Shown: positions 24,901 through 39,900 of the stretch, piece after piece | How the letters are laid out: each line of letters opens with the position of its first letter | Position numbering within the stretch: position 1 is the first letter of the stretch | Assembly: GCF_000003815.2 (NCBI RefSeq) | Contig: NC_049985.1 | Span: 12,795,522-12,859,521, forward strand | DNA: 64,000 nucleotides | Reading direction: 5' to 3' | Source: Branchiostoma floridae | Lineage: Eukaryota; Chordata; Leptocardii; Amphioxiformes; Branchiostomatidae | The notes under the pieces: generated by a model | The model's input: the letters and a program-made list of their open reading frames with translations, nothing else | Told to the model about the DNA's origin: nothing | Databases searched by the model: none | Translations under genes and position numbers: made by a program

Positions 24901-27900
24901 TTTCATGGGTAAGGGTTCAAGTTCAATACAATGACCAAAGCAATCTGAAGCAAATTTCTACAGGTGGGACACATCATGTCACAAAGTTTAAGTCATGGGA
25001 AAATATCATCAAGCTTTACCTCGTGAACTCCAAGACATTCAGGACTTCATACTTTTCTGTTGTCCCCATCTGAAAATAACCACATTCAAACACAGCATGA
25101 AGAAAAGCGAGATCATACATTGATGCTTGTTAGTGGATGCCACAAGTACAAAAAAGTATATTGAAATATATTAAAACCCAATGGATAAAAAATGATTTAT
25201 AGCATTGATTTCTTAAGATTCACAAACCATTGATCTAAGGTTACTTTCCGTGATTATCTGATAGCATAAAAACTGAGAGAAACTGTCACAAACCAGTGTC
25301 ATAACTTGCAAGGTAACAGACCCATACAATACACCCTGAAGGCATGGTGTGATGTGTTTTGTAGCACTGAAACCAAAAGTTGTCCATTACATATTTACAT
25401 AGTGTGCCTAAGCTTTTCTTAATAACACAATGGCCATGAACACTATGAGCTCAACAAGGAATTTGCTTACAGCTTCAATGATGACATAATCAGGAGTTCG
25501 GATGTTGAACTCAAAGCCAAGCTTCTTTGCTGCTCGCACCAGGGCCCCTTCATCTGAAACATGGAGAAATGGCATCATTGATAAAGAATAAGGAAAATCT
25601 AAATTCATATGTTCTAGTCATACCAGGGTGATTTGTTACTGCTCACTGTCATTGATAGCAGAGTTTTCTGATTGGTTACCTGGAGAAGCGGCCTGGTAGG
25701 CTACGACATTCGGGTCATCGGGGACCTGTTCTGGGATGACAGTGTGACACAGTGCCATGGTGGTCAGGAACTCGTAGATTGTTGGAGCTGTCTCCTAGAA
25801 AAGGTGGAAGGTTCACAACAGAGCTGTAAACAATGTGTAATCAACATAGTAGTAGCAGTAGTAGTATCCAGTATTTGATTATCATCTTAACAATATCCAT
25901 TGCTAAGGAGAAATATATGACACATTGGTCTAAAGAATTGGTCTACTATAGATCACAAAAATATCAGATGGCCATTGTAGTATAATCTATAGCTAAGTAT
26001 GCATATAGTGAAGATGATACAGATAGGAAAGAAACATACATGTCCAGCATGCAGGTTTTCCACCAAGCGGGGGTCGCTGAACCTTCCAACTTCACTTTCT
26101 GCATTGTCACTGCAAGAAAGGGACACACAATAGCAAATCACCGTCACACATTCTACAGTCCAATTTCAACTGAGAGCTGGAGTTGTCCCTGGTGCTGAAA
26201 AACAAACTGTTGTGTATCTAACACACCAAATGTCTTTTATCACTCATAGGTCATAGGTCACCTTGTTAGGACTATAATGCCTTTTGGTCTTTGAACTTTA
26301 AACAATATCTGCTTTATGCTGAAAAAGTTTTGACATTAAGGCAATAAGATACACAATACCAAAGTTATTCTTGCTAACGAATAAGATTGGTAATGGTCAG
26401 ACATTTCAGATTGCATCCGCTATCTTCTGTCAATTTTGCTATATTTGGCATGTTTCATCCGAGGGCTTTATACTTTTTCATATTCCAGAGAAGCTGAATA
26501 TTCATATTTGAATAAGCAAAAGACTGTGGTATAGAAATGTTTGTTTACCCATAGATCATCCCTGCCACCGTGGCTTTCCTGAACTCCATCTCATTCCTGG
26601 TCAGGGTACCAGTCTTGTCTGAGAAGATGTACTTCACCTGCAACACAAGAAGGAAAGTTTAATCTTCAGAAAAGGGTTATTATTCTAATGAATCCTTCTA
26701 AATCACATACATTATGCATCTAAAGATAGGGTGGAAGTAGGTACATTAATCAAGGCTAAATACCAGGTAAACAGTATTCAAGAACAAATGTTTACACCTG
26801 GAAAAGATCTGGAGATTACTTCTGACATTTTGAGTGAAGCATCAGTGACTTTGTAATGCTTAACCATTCTTCCCGCTATATCTTATGTACTAGAAATGAC
26901 TTGTTCTGCCAGTTCATTCTAGTGATGCTGAAGAAGAGAGATGGATGTCACTCAAAGCATTTGAAAGTAATCTTCATATCTCATTCAGTTCTATCTCAAT
27001 AGACAGGAGTACAGAAGACTACTTACTTGTCCGAGCTCTTCATTTAGATTGGAGGTTCTTGCCATGGCTGGTGTGTCTGACGGTTCATGGTACATCTCAA
27101 TGTCCTGAGGAAGAAGGAAGAACTTTATTTGAGACCTTCACTTTCAAGTTACACTTCCTGAGCCTAAAACATTACTTTCCAAGACTTTGTTCTGCATGTT
27201 TTTGTTGAAGATCACAAAGAATGATAAGAAATCTATGACTAAGAAATCTATGTTGTAACTACATTGTACCACCTTTTTCAATTGGTAAATGTATCCCTTA
27301 TATCTTTATACTTGCAATTCTGATAACATATTCTAACTGGCAACTTGATGAATATAAGCTTCTATATGTATAGCTTACACAAGATCTCATTTATTATGTA
27401 TTCCTCCATTTGTTCCCACACATTTGAGAAATACAACTGCAACTACCACCAACAGTAACGGCCGTTACATCTGTCTAAATGAAAAGAAAGATGACCGCAG
27501 GTGTTGCTGACCATGTTGATGAAGATGGCCTGGATGAACTTGACCAGCTCCAGAGTGACCTGCAGACTGATGGGGATCAGGTTGTTGTACAGGATGATGA
27601 AGGTCAGAAACGTGTAGCCAAAGTTGTTGGGTCCCATCACTGCAAACAACAAAAACACAGACATAGTCAAGAGATGTTCCTTCTGCATAGTACGTTATCC
27701 AGTCATCTTCAGCTAATGTTCACTTCCCAACAGTCCTTATCACATCAACAAGGTTTTCAACAGTCTTACTGTGATGATCATAAGTACAAACATTGGTCCA
27801 TTTTTGTTTCATGTATATCAAAATCTCAATTCCATATCCAATAATGTCTTTGTCATCAGGGCTACAAATTTGTAACAGCCACCAGCAAGCCCTGACTGTA

Positions 27901-30900
27901 TGTCTTTTACCAAACCAATAGATAAATTGATAAAGGTTTCTGTAGCATAGTGACCTCTGGAAAGCAAGCACAAGCTAGAAATTAATGGATACCAGGATAA
28001 CTTAAGCAAATACTGTGCATAGAAAATGCTCCTCCGAACCAGTATGACATGAAAGACAAAGTAATAGCTTACCCATCACTACACAGTTAGGTGAGAAGAC
28101 AGGACAAGCGTCAAGAATGCATACATGACACAAGGTGCAGAGATACAAGGCATTTGGTTATCGTTAATTCATTAGAAGGGGTGCAGATTGGGTAAAGGTT
28201 TAAAACCACAGGGATAGACAGTGACACTATCATTAAGATAATCATAGAGGTCAAAACAAATACTGTAAGTTATTACAATGTTAGAAATTTAACGTAGACA
28301 CAAGAATATTCTGTTTATTCATCTATTGTCCACTAACTCATGTTCAGTGTCTATGGTATTTACTGTCTGTCCATTTCAAAGCACAACAAACATGAAGACA
28401 TACTAAGGACAGCAAGACTACAATCAAGGGATACTGTGAAAAAAGGAACTTTTTGTGTGGATTTAAATTTGCAGAAGGGACAAAATGGAGAGTTTTCAAG
28501 CTTGCAGCTGACACAAGTGGGTATGCTGGCAACACACAGAACAAACCTTTTGTAGTTGTTTTAAGTTTACATTGAAGGGGTCACTGCAGAACCTGCAAAT
28601 ATAAAACCACTGCAAACATCTCCCATCTTACAGTATCATAAGGTGTATGTCGTATCATATGAAATGTCTGAGTGTGGACTCACGGCTGTAGCCGATGTAC
28701 CAGTCCTTGGCTCCCCTCCGATTGGTCCAGATCTCGGAGGCTACAGCACTTACCAACGACAGGGCAATAAGGAGCAGAAAGAGTAGGAGGATCTGTGGAA
28801 TAAGGGAAAGAGTGTGTAAAAACAACATTCATGACACAAAAGTAGAAATTTGGGGCAACAATTTTCAATTGGTGTTTCTTCTACTTAAGTCTGGTATAAT
28901 CTTTTTACGTTACGCACACACACAGAAATGAGACAAAGCAAGTGGGCAGTTTTAACGTAAGTGCTCCAACTTCCCATTATACATACTACATTATGTCAGT
29001 AGCCTACTTATGGCTTAATATATATCCAACCTTTTATATATGGCAACTATATACAACAGAAGTCAACATCAGTAGTTCTACAGTGACTGCGGACGTGTCA
29101 GTCTGTTTCTTCTGTAGATGATAACTTGCAATCACAGGCATATTTGCATTTAGGAATGCCATGATGTCTTTAAGTCTAAAAACTCGAGATAGTTTTTGTA
29201 ACCCTACTGAAGTTTTAAATATTGTAAGACAATGTTTGGCTAAACTAATAAAACAAATAATCACAGACAAGCTAAGATAAAAGAAGACTGTACCAGACTT
29301 TACCTGCATGTTTGTCGTCCTGTCCAGTTTGGACATTTTGATTGGTGCACTGGTGGTGTTCTGCATCAGCTTGGTCTCATGGCCGGTGTACATCACTATC
29401 CCTGCAGGAACATAGCACAACATTCAAACACAGTCTTTGTAAGACGTTTAATACAATGGTATTTTTCCTTTTGTTCCTTCCTTACACATTACAAATTAAC
29501 ATACACCAGTAAAACCTTCTATACTGTCAACATTGTTGAATAGTTAAGTATTGATATTGTAAACTGTAGTTTTGGGGTTGAGTCTCACTTATTTACATGT
29601 ACCTTATTTTTTCACAAATGATAAATCAGTTTGGTCTTTATTTACCCTTTCCCCTCACCAATAGGGGTTATAGTCCCTATATGGTAATTGTCCAAGTAAA
29701 ACAAACAGGCAACTTCTGCATTCTTGACAGAAGGGAAATTGCTGCAACCCCAAATTTGACATTGCAAATGATTAATGTCCAATCTTGGGGCAACCTCTAC
29801 CCTTACAATATTTTGTAGGGTGTAGTTGACAAATTACTTGTCTGGCACACTATAGTGGATAGGGAGCCCTTGCCACAATTATGCACAGGAAGGCTGTACG
29901 GTCATATATTTTTATACCTACATGTCATATATAAGAACTTGAAACATTTTCTGTGTGCTTACCAAACACCCATTGTGTGTTCCTAAGCTGGGCACCCCTC
30001 AAGAGCAGCTGGTCTTGGTTCAGTGGAATAGCCCTGCATGAAGAAAATTCAACATACATGTAATTGGGAAACAAGCAACTCAAGTAGCATGCAACAGCAG
30101 TCTTTTGATATGTAGTGAACCAACTTGGAAACTAGGCACTTTGTTGACTTGCAGGGAAGGAAGTGACTTCTAACAGAGATGCATTGTTCTGGATTATATA
30201 TTACCAGTGAACACTACAGCAGCACTTGCCAGCTTCCGATACAAGCTGTGAAGTAATAGCAAAGACTTCAAGATAAAAGCTGATAGTCCATAATCCATTT
30301 TCATGCCAGTGTTGTTGTTCTTTTGAGAACAATGCAGAGAAATTGAAACTACATCCAAGGAACTTCATGCAGGGAAAGAGTATAAGACGAAGAGACATAT
30401 TCAATGATGAAGAGACAGCATTATAGTGTGTTTGACAGCAGGAGAAGCAATGTATGTAGGATCCTGTGTGTCTTACCCACTACCCAGATGTGATGGAATG
30501 ACCATGTGACATCATGACAGCATGATACATGACAAAGGTAATGGTCAACATGGGAAAAACATTTTGTTACACAAGAAAACAAATTCAGGTACATGATGCC
30601 CTGAAATCAAAATGAAACAAAAGCTTGTGATCACACTGTATTTCCAGAAATGGGTACTAAAAAAATAATCTGTGAAGGTAAAATGCATAGGATTGACAGG
30701 TGTCAAACACCACAATCCGCTTCTCAGCTTGACTGTGAAGAATAGCACATTTGAGTGAGTTGAAAAGTCAACATCATATATTAATAATGAAATAAACAGC
30801 CCCCATGGTGGCAGTTTAGGTGGACCAGCACATACAATCAGCCCTAAGGACAGAAAAAAAAGGTTTGTGTATAAATGGAAGACACACACAACATTCAGCA

Positions 30901-33900
30901 CCAAGGACAGACGTGGCTTGTCTTTCGATGACACATTGACAGGCACACAGCTATTATAGGAATGACTGCCAGCATGGACAGTGCACTTTAGCACCAAAAC
31001 CAAAGACAAGGAGATTGTGTGGTGACTGCACTGTTGTCAGTTTCTGACAGGTGGCATTTTTACAGTGCTGTTTGCAGTGAATTGTGTGACAGAAGCACCA
31101 GGCATATCAGTCTTTTCATTTTCATGTTCTCACCTCCCTACATCAACAGGCAATGTCCCTGCTTGAAGCCTTTGATTCTGCCTGAAAGATGACCTTATTA
31201 GTCTAAAAATATCATGGTATGTCAAAGACTTTACTCTCCTACTGGATGGGTAGTGTGTGTGGTGTTATTAAGAGAATATACAGTTAAAAATGTATGTCTG
31301 TAACTTATGTTGATAAAGTTGTGAAAATGTTTGAATGTACTTAATGATGTAACTATGTACAGAAAAAAATAGGACAGAGATATGTAGACTTCATGATGTG
31401 ATAAGTACATATTTTTGTGTTGAGACAGTACATTATGGAGACTCAATTTCAACTGTACAAAAACGTTCACACAACTCACACAAGGATTATCAATAGACAA
31501 ATAGAGATCTTTACTTACATTTTGCCTCGGAGTCTGACATTGCCCACAAACTCATACAGGTGTTTGTTGGGCCCTTCTAGGTCCACTTTCCCCTCCAGCT
31601 TGGACAGTTCCTCAATGGTCAGTATGGTGGCAGTCTGGGCTAGAGCCTGGAGGCGGAAGGGGGGCATGGAAATGTCTAATGTTGTTTGTCATCAGGGGAG
31701 AATAACAGCTGCATTTTCTACAATACATTGAGATGACATTTTAAAGAAGGGCCACCTAAAACATTACAAAACACCAGGAAAACTAACAAGAGGAGTGTGA
31801 ATAAATCAGAAATTTTTCATACCTGTTTGATCTTGAGGTTGGTTTCTCCATCTAGGTTGCTGGTTTCTACATAGCACATGCCCTGAGGTTCACTGCAACA
31901 GTGGAAAACCATTCTCATTACAGACCCTCTTCTCTACTTGAATGAACAGATTTTTCATGGAGACTATTGACTAAAATTTCTAGGGAAGTGCACTGAATAT
32001 AAAAGATAACACATATGTGCAGACTAAAAAAAATTATGCATCATTTTACTTAAACTTAAGACTGAATATAATCCCAAGCTCAAGAAGTTTAGCTTGTAAA
32101 TTATTCCTAACGATTGTCCGTTGCAGACTATGATGAAAAATCCAATCCCTTTATACCAAAGGGAGGATATGGTTGATCCTGGCAATTTCACTCTTACACA
32201 TTTCAATATAAGACGGCCTCAAAAGCCATATTGGGTACAGGAGACAGGCAGTCAGTGATTTAAAGTAGGGCTGGCACCTGTGATATTTGGAGGAGGGGGA
32301 AGCAACCATGATGGATTGTTTCTTAAATTGCATTGACTTAAAGAAGGGAGGACGTTAGCAAGGACACATTGTAAGAGTCAAGTGAGTAAGGGACAATCTT
32401 GACTTAACTTATTTAAAAAAATACTATTAGACAGGAAAATCTTAAAATGAAAGGCCATTTTGGTCACACAAAGTCTAATCAGGCCAGACGTTTGGCTTCA
32501 TGAATAATTTTTTTGAAGGGACACACATATCATGATAGATGAAATCATCATCGTCCAGAGATTTCCAAGGGAAATGTCAATGTAGGAAGGGCTGTATGAG
32601 ACATGTTGTGCTTGTACTGGGCCTGACACACTTCATATCAAATCACTTCTACCAAACACACCGATAGATACAGAATGTGGCAAGGGTTTTAAGATGTACC
32701 TAGGGAATGGGAGTGTCACAACACCAAGGTGACATTTGCACCAGAGCAGGTAAATGCTATCGAGGGGGGACATGATTTGCTGGAAGCTTGCTATGAAATA
32801 TTGATCGTTCTGGCATTCAGGCAAGCTGGGAGTAGGCAGACTGTGACCAGGAAAGGTTTCCAGAGACAAGTCATGCTCTTCACACACTGCTTGGTAGCAA
32901 TAAGGCCATACCAATTAAATTTTTTGGTTCTCGGATTTTTAAAAGTGAAAATATAGAAGAGGACACCATAAAGCTAGACGGTAGGAAAGAAAACTTGAAT
33001 ATAACTGTTTTCACACCATAAAACTGAGTGCACTAAGGCACAAACCTGGTCCTCAGGCTTCATTATCATTATGTTTTTAATTTTATTTTTTTTTAAAGAT
33101 CCGAGAACCAACAAATTAAATTGGTGTGGCCTAAAAGCAAGTACAATATTTTACAGCTGTTTTAAACACCAATTAAGATCATCTATTTGAGTAAAGGAGT
33201 AAACTGCAAGGTCTTTCATCCCTTTTCATTGCAGCTGGTAACTCATTTAGCACTAGATATGTATGTCACTTATAAGCAATAGTAATATGCTATCTAAAAA
33301 GTTCAAAGATAGATGTAATGTAGAGGTTATGATTCAACAACAACTAACAAAAAAGAGAAAGGGCATTGACCTTGATGACATGATGATGAGGTCAGCGGGG
33401 AAGAAGTGTCCATTGATGACCTTGACAATATCTCCCACCTCAACCTGACAAAGGAAATCAACACAATGGTCTTAGTCAAGTTAGAATGCAAATATGTCTT
33501 AAAAGGTACGTCAATGGAGGTTGGACTATCTTGAAAGGTTTCTGATGCTGTTTTGTAAAACAAATTTACATCTTGTAATATTTGCAAGGCAATTTTATCA
33601 ACCAAGTCTTTGTGAAAGATTGTCATGTGAAATATTTTTTTGCAATTTAAGTAATGACAATATCTGAGCCTTTGTATGCTAAATAGATAGTATAGCATAA
33701 AAAACACAACTGTGTGCCAGAAGAGACCAAAAAAAACACAGAAAAATTGCAGTACCAACACCAACTAACCCTCACTACAATTTCCAAGTCATATCATAAA
33801 GACTTTAACCCTATTCAGACTGGGCTTTTTTGGTCATCCCTGGACCGGGGGGGGGCTTTTGAGGCCCTCCACTTCTAAGTCCTATAACTCTAAAACGACG

Positions 33901-36900
33901 TGCTGTAGGGCCACCAAATTTTCAGGACATGATTTCGACATAATATCTGACAAGTATGTGACGTTTGACGTTACGTTGACGTAAGATGACGTAATTATGA
34001 CGTCATCAATTTGATTACATTGGCCAAACCCATGAAAAATGGGTATTCTCAGAAAACTTCAAATTATGCTGCAAAAATGTAACAACAAGTGCAGATAACA
34101 GAATAAAAATGTTTATTACGACTTGCGTTGCCAATAGCAACATCAATGACGTCAATATGACGTCATAAAATGACGTCATGCACATCTAAGATACGAGTTG
34201 GGCTCCGCCATATTATATCTACCACCTTGAATTTTTAAAAATACTTTTTTTGCAACAAATAATCACAAAGGGCAATGGAAATAGACTAAATTCATTCATT
34301 TAGATGGTTTTTGATGAAAAAATACCAGGTAGTTGCAAATTTTAAGGGATAATTAGCTTGTTTTTCTTGATCTGGCCATTCCGTCCGCCATTTTGGATTT
34401 TGGGCTGATGACGTCATCAAATTAGCATAATTTATGCATATATAATTATGAAAGATATGCTGAATAATATAAGATTTTATTTATGTAACAAAATCACAGT
34501 AATATAGCAAATAAATTTGAAAAATACATTGTTAGAACCAAAAATAGTGATTTTTGGCAAAACTGCCTGTCAATAAACGGTTGCCATGGCAACAAGAAAA
34601 AATGGAAAATTTGTCAAACTTTGTAGAATTGTTGCCAACAATATTTTAGGAAAACTCACTAAATTTGGTGGTTCTAGCGTAAGCCGTTCTGGCGTTATAG
34701 GACATCGAAGTTAGGGGGGGCCTAAACCCCCCCCCCCCCCGTCTGAATAGGGTTAAAGGGCTGTTTAAAGAGCAAAACCAAGAAAGCTACAGAGACATGC
34801 ACACTAAAACCCACATCAACAAATGTGTGAAAAGATTAGGAAATGGAAAACAGAAAATGCAGACATTTCATGCAGAATGTTAGCAAACACAACACAACAT
34901 ATCACACACAACATACATTTTTCTAACACAACGAAATACTATGCAACACAACACCATGCCGCTGGTTTACCTGGGTCCAATACAGGGATACCCATTGTCC
35001 ATTTCGTAAAACTACATGGGAAAGGGAAGGGAAGGCCAATTTTAACATGAGAAATAGCTGCAAGGTTTTCCAATGCATATTACAATATAGTGGTACATGT
35101 AGCACTCACATGTATCATTAACACTATTGTTGAATCAGACAGATACATAAAAATGTGAGATTATTAATGTAGAACGTGACTTGATTTAAAAAAAACAAAA
35201 CAATAGATTTAATAGTCAGAAAATCATTGATAAATGGAAGACAATGTGTTTAACTTTAAGTCACAGACTTCACTGACAGATCATGACAGATATTGTGGCT
35301 AGAACAATGTGTGGTTAAGCTGTTATAAGGTTAAGATATGATAACATCAATGATGATGATGACACATGTACATGAAAGTTACAAGCTATACATCTGTAAC
35401 ACATTTGACAATACAACCCATTAGGGGTAGTCAGCCATAGGGCCTAACATTATTGATCTTCACAAATTTTCAGCATCTCATTGCTAGGTTTCTACATGTT
35501 CAGTTGCATAATATTAATAGATTGTTTACCAAGTCTGTGTAGTATACTTACATTGATTGTGTGATCTGGCGTGTGGAAACTTACCTAAAACTTCTCGTCT
35601 ATTCACTAGGTCATCTGCTCTGTGTCTTTTCTGAAAGGAACAAAAAGTTGAACAGTTTTGAAGATTAGCTCTAGATCCTCCTTAGAACGTCATCAAAAAG
35701 TCATTCTAAAACACCTTTGCACAAGGTTGAAAATGATGTCAGTTATAGATATACATAAGCTGTAATAAGATTGTTTCTGCATCTTTCTTGAAGCAATCTG
35801 TCACTTTAGGCAGAATCTTTATTCAGTTAAAGGTCAGGTTGTAACCAATTCTTTTTCCATCCTTCCTTATCTGAAATTTGCAGGGTAAGGCCTACGTCAC
35901 ATTACATAGGGGGTCCGCGCGGTGTCTAACTGATGTAGGCCCCGGCCGGGCTCTGAAGCCGGGTAGACATCGGCTCACGTAGTCACAAATCATTTTTTCT
36001 TCACGCGTCCCGCTAGAGGTCTCGGGGGGCTCCGGTGGGCATTCCGGCGGCTTTCGTGCAACAGTCGTATGCTTTAACCCTTTATCGCTCGATGTTCGGC
36101 AGGCAACCGCGAGCTGCCCTGTGGATGTCCACGGGTACCCCGTAGGGGTCTGGCAGTGGGTCGGCCGATTCACCACTTGTACAAGTTGTAAATAACTGTA
36201 CGGTCCCTGTCGTACGCCCCGCGAACCACGACCATCATGTGTTGTTGTTGTATTTTTTGGGGGGGGGTATAAGCATTTGCTGGCTCGTCTTCGTTGACTT
36301 TTGCAACTGTGCCACGAGGTACTAACACTACTAGAAGCGGAAAATGCCACTGCACTTCGACTGACAGGGTGAGCACATGCCGCTTGCTCAGCTCAGGCTG
36401 AGGGTGGCGACGGCTCGTCACCGTTTCATCCTTGTTCTTGCTACATGGGTAGTGGAAGAGGAGAGACAAGCAGAACGGCAGTGCCAGAGAAGAATATGTT
36501 GGGTTAGGCTCCAAACCATGTTTTGGGGTATACGCTGATGAGCAAGCTATAAATGCGAGAACATTCTTGCGACTTTAAGTCCTTTATGCGCCTTATGAGT
36601 GTGGGACCTTCCATTGAGAAGAGTAAAAAATGAATGTTTTACTGATGATAAATTCCCCGCCTGGACCCCGGTTCATTTTAAGTCCGACTTAAAACCAAAC
36701 GGGGCCCCACCCGAGACGAAAAATAACCCGGCAGCCGCTGGGAGACCAGCAGGACCCCGACCGGAAGAGCCAAAAAAACAGTCCGTAAATTACCCGGCAG
36801 GGTCCCTATGTGGAAATGTGACCATGGCCCAAATTGTCTTGTTTGATGACCGAGGGACCCGTCAGCGGCCCTGGCGGTGTTCCGGGATGACACAACGGAT

Positions 36901-39900
36901 GCAATAGTTTGTAATGCAAGAAGGTTGGGCCTGTACCGTCGAGTACCGTCGGGGTACCGAGCGGGTACCGGGCAGGTACTGTAGGGGACCCTGCCGATGT
37001 GTTCACGGTTAGTTGACGGCTTTGATTCGGCGTATTTTCCTGCACGGGCCCCGATTGATTTTATGTCCGACTTAGAATCAACCGGGGCCCCGCCCGAGCC
37101 CCAAAATAGCCCGGCAGCCGCCGGGGGGCTCACGGGGACCCGCCCGAAAGTGCAACAATTCAGCCCCTAACCTACCCGGCCGGACCCCTTAGTGCAAATG
37201 TGACGTTAGCATTAGTATGTGTTGTGTCCTAACCTAGCAGTCTCTACGTAAATGTAAGGGAAAATCTCCTACATATTCAAAACAATTCATAACATTCTGC
37301 CTGAGGTGTATCTAACAACAGCCGTTCTCTGAGTGTACAGCAAGAGATGTAAAATCACTGGCTGGTATTTTGCATTGGGTAAATCTGATTTTCAGTGCAT
37401 GTAAAAATATTCCCTTTTTTTCATAACACTCTGCCTTAGGTGTATTTCCCAACAGATTAGTTTGTGTAACAGCTTAGTGCACGTAAAGTCAGATTTGTAA
37501 AATCGCTGGCTAGTATTTTGCATTGGGCAAATCTGACTTTCAGTCAATGTAAAATATTCCCTTTGAATTTAAGTTTGTAGATAATACAGGCAGGTGGATT
37601 ATTTAGACAAAACGTGTATGAAAATTGTCAGGGGTCACTTACATAATCTTCTACCACCTCCTTAATGGCTGCCACCAGCAGGATGAAGAGCAGGGGCACA
37701 GCTGTGGTGTAACGTCCCGTGGGCGACACGTCTGGGATTTGCTGCGCAAAAAAATGGGAAACTTCTACTGTAAATATTCAGAATCAAAATATTCCAAATG
37801 CTTTTGTTTCTGGGGTTTCTCAGTGACCACTTTCCATAAAACCAAAAGGTATTGTATTTCTAATGTATTATAAAAAATTTAATGCTATCTCCATGCCATA
37901 CAAAATTTAATGTTATCTCCATGAAAAAAGGAGATATAGTTTTGGGTGTGTCTGTTTGTCTGTTTGTGTTTCCGGATTTTTGTAGTTAACATAATTTAAG
38001 AACCTCTGAATGGATCATGACGATATTTGGTATGTGGGTAGGTGTTGGGAAGACAAAGGTCAAGGTCAATTTTGGGCTGCCTGGTATGTTACCTAGACAA
38101 GGGAACAAAATTTACATAATATGAGGTATGTAGGAAGCTTAGACAGAGATGTACATCATAAAGTGCAAATTATGCAAACTGGCACTTAATTTGCATATTT
38201 AATGAAGGACATCAGGTCACCGGATCTGGCAGGTCACCGGAAGTTAAATCATCCCAAAAACCTCCTTAGAAATAAATGAATGTACAGTGTTCCGAGTACA
38301 TTCTTACACACCAACATTTTTCCAGTTCCTTAATTCACCATACAGAAAATCTAGTTGGTAGTTTCACACAGCTTGCTAAAACATTTAACAGTTCTTCATG
38401 TTGACTTGCAGAGACAAACCTACCTGCAAGAGGGCGATGAACAAGAAGAAAGCGTTGGCATATCTTCTGAACTGCTCAAACAGGAACTTGGGCAGAAAGG
38501 TGAAGAAGTTGTACTTTGCAGTACTGAAAAATGACAACAATAAAAGATGTTGGAATACTGAAATCTGAAAAGGAATGCACAATGAATGGTCTTATTCTGT
38601 TCTATTCAAGACCAATCAAGCAAATGAACATGCACAATATATGTACAGACAGCCCCATATGGTTTATTGTGTCAGTAGTCACCTATACAAAAACTTAAAT
38701 TCTGAAGAACTAAATAATGTATTTTGAGCTTGCTCCAACACACATGTGCATAGCTACTGTATCATAACATTGTACTTATATTGTAACAAGGCTGCAGGCT
38801 AACATACTTAACCCTCTAGTATATTTATATCATATTTTGATTCATAACATAACAAGCATCAGATGTATGGTGATGACCTGAGAAAACACATAAATGTACA
38901 TTTTGTTAAACGACTATTCAATTTAGATTTATAGACATTAAAGATGATAACAGCACAGAGCTAAGATAACGTTGAGTCCCTCACAGCTTGATGTTTAATA
39001 AATCCACCCACACAGTATAAATCCACCCACACAGTAGAGACAGTATCCCTAATATGGATGATGCCACACTGCACCCTGGGTACCATCATGATCCATGTTA
39101 GGAATTGTAACAGTGTCCTACTTGATAGCTTGGGTGTCATACCACTGTTTTCAGGGACTACACACTGTGACGTGCTACCTCATCTGCTCTAGGGCTAATG
39201 CTAACATTCAACCAAAGAAGGCTGTGGTAAAATGTCCTTGGGGGCATGTAGACCTTAGACTAGAGCCGAGGAGCTGGCCTGTAGTTCCTGGTAACAGCAT
39301 CCAGGCTATATAGGTACAATCCAGATTACATGTACTTCCTTCAAAGTGAGTTTACTATGACTGAAGCTGTGCTCTACAGTCTCACCTGATTTTGTTAGAA
39401 CAGAACTTGTTGATCTGTGGTCTGTTGATCAGGATGGTTCTCTGCTCTCTCTGCTGATCCGCCAGCTCGGTGGCCCCGGACTCTGCATCATCATCGTTGC
39501 CATGGCGCTGGTAGCCACCTGTAACCCCAAACAATGTCTGAGAGTCAATTTCACTGATACGATCATCTCTGACAAAAACAAAGAGTTTGTTTCTTCTGTA
39601 ATATTCCTTTTTTTTTCAAACTGGATAACTATGTAGCCAGAATACATAAATGGAAATTAGCCGACACTGAAAAAAAAAGTGCTGCACAATGTGCTCTCTG
39701 ATGTCTTTCAAATGTTGCATTTTGACACCAAAATCAATTTGATTCCCTGGCAGCTATAGATCTTTCCTTTGCAACATACATTGTAAGAGCTCTTCAATAC
39801 CCTCATGCTTTCTGTACACCAAATGAAGGAGACCTGAGGCCATAAAGAACGTAGGTCTGACGTCAGTGGGGTTCAGTTGGGGCCTATTACCAGGGGCTGC

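Noticed and set aside
30545-31009. 154-residue minus-strand open frame in a flippase intron
   Set aside because: It does not fit the flippase phase and is AT-biased with no recognisable family.
36678-37133. 151-residue minus-strand frame in GC-rich DNA
   Set aside because: It spans the duplicated module of an apparent mobile element; long frames arise by chance in GC-rich sequence and there is no family resemblance.
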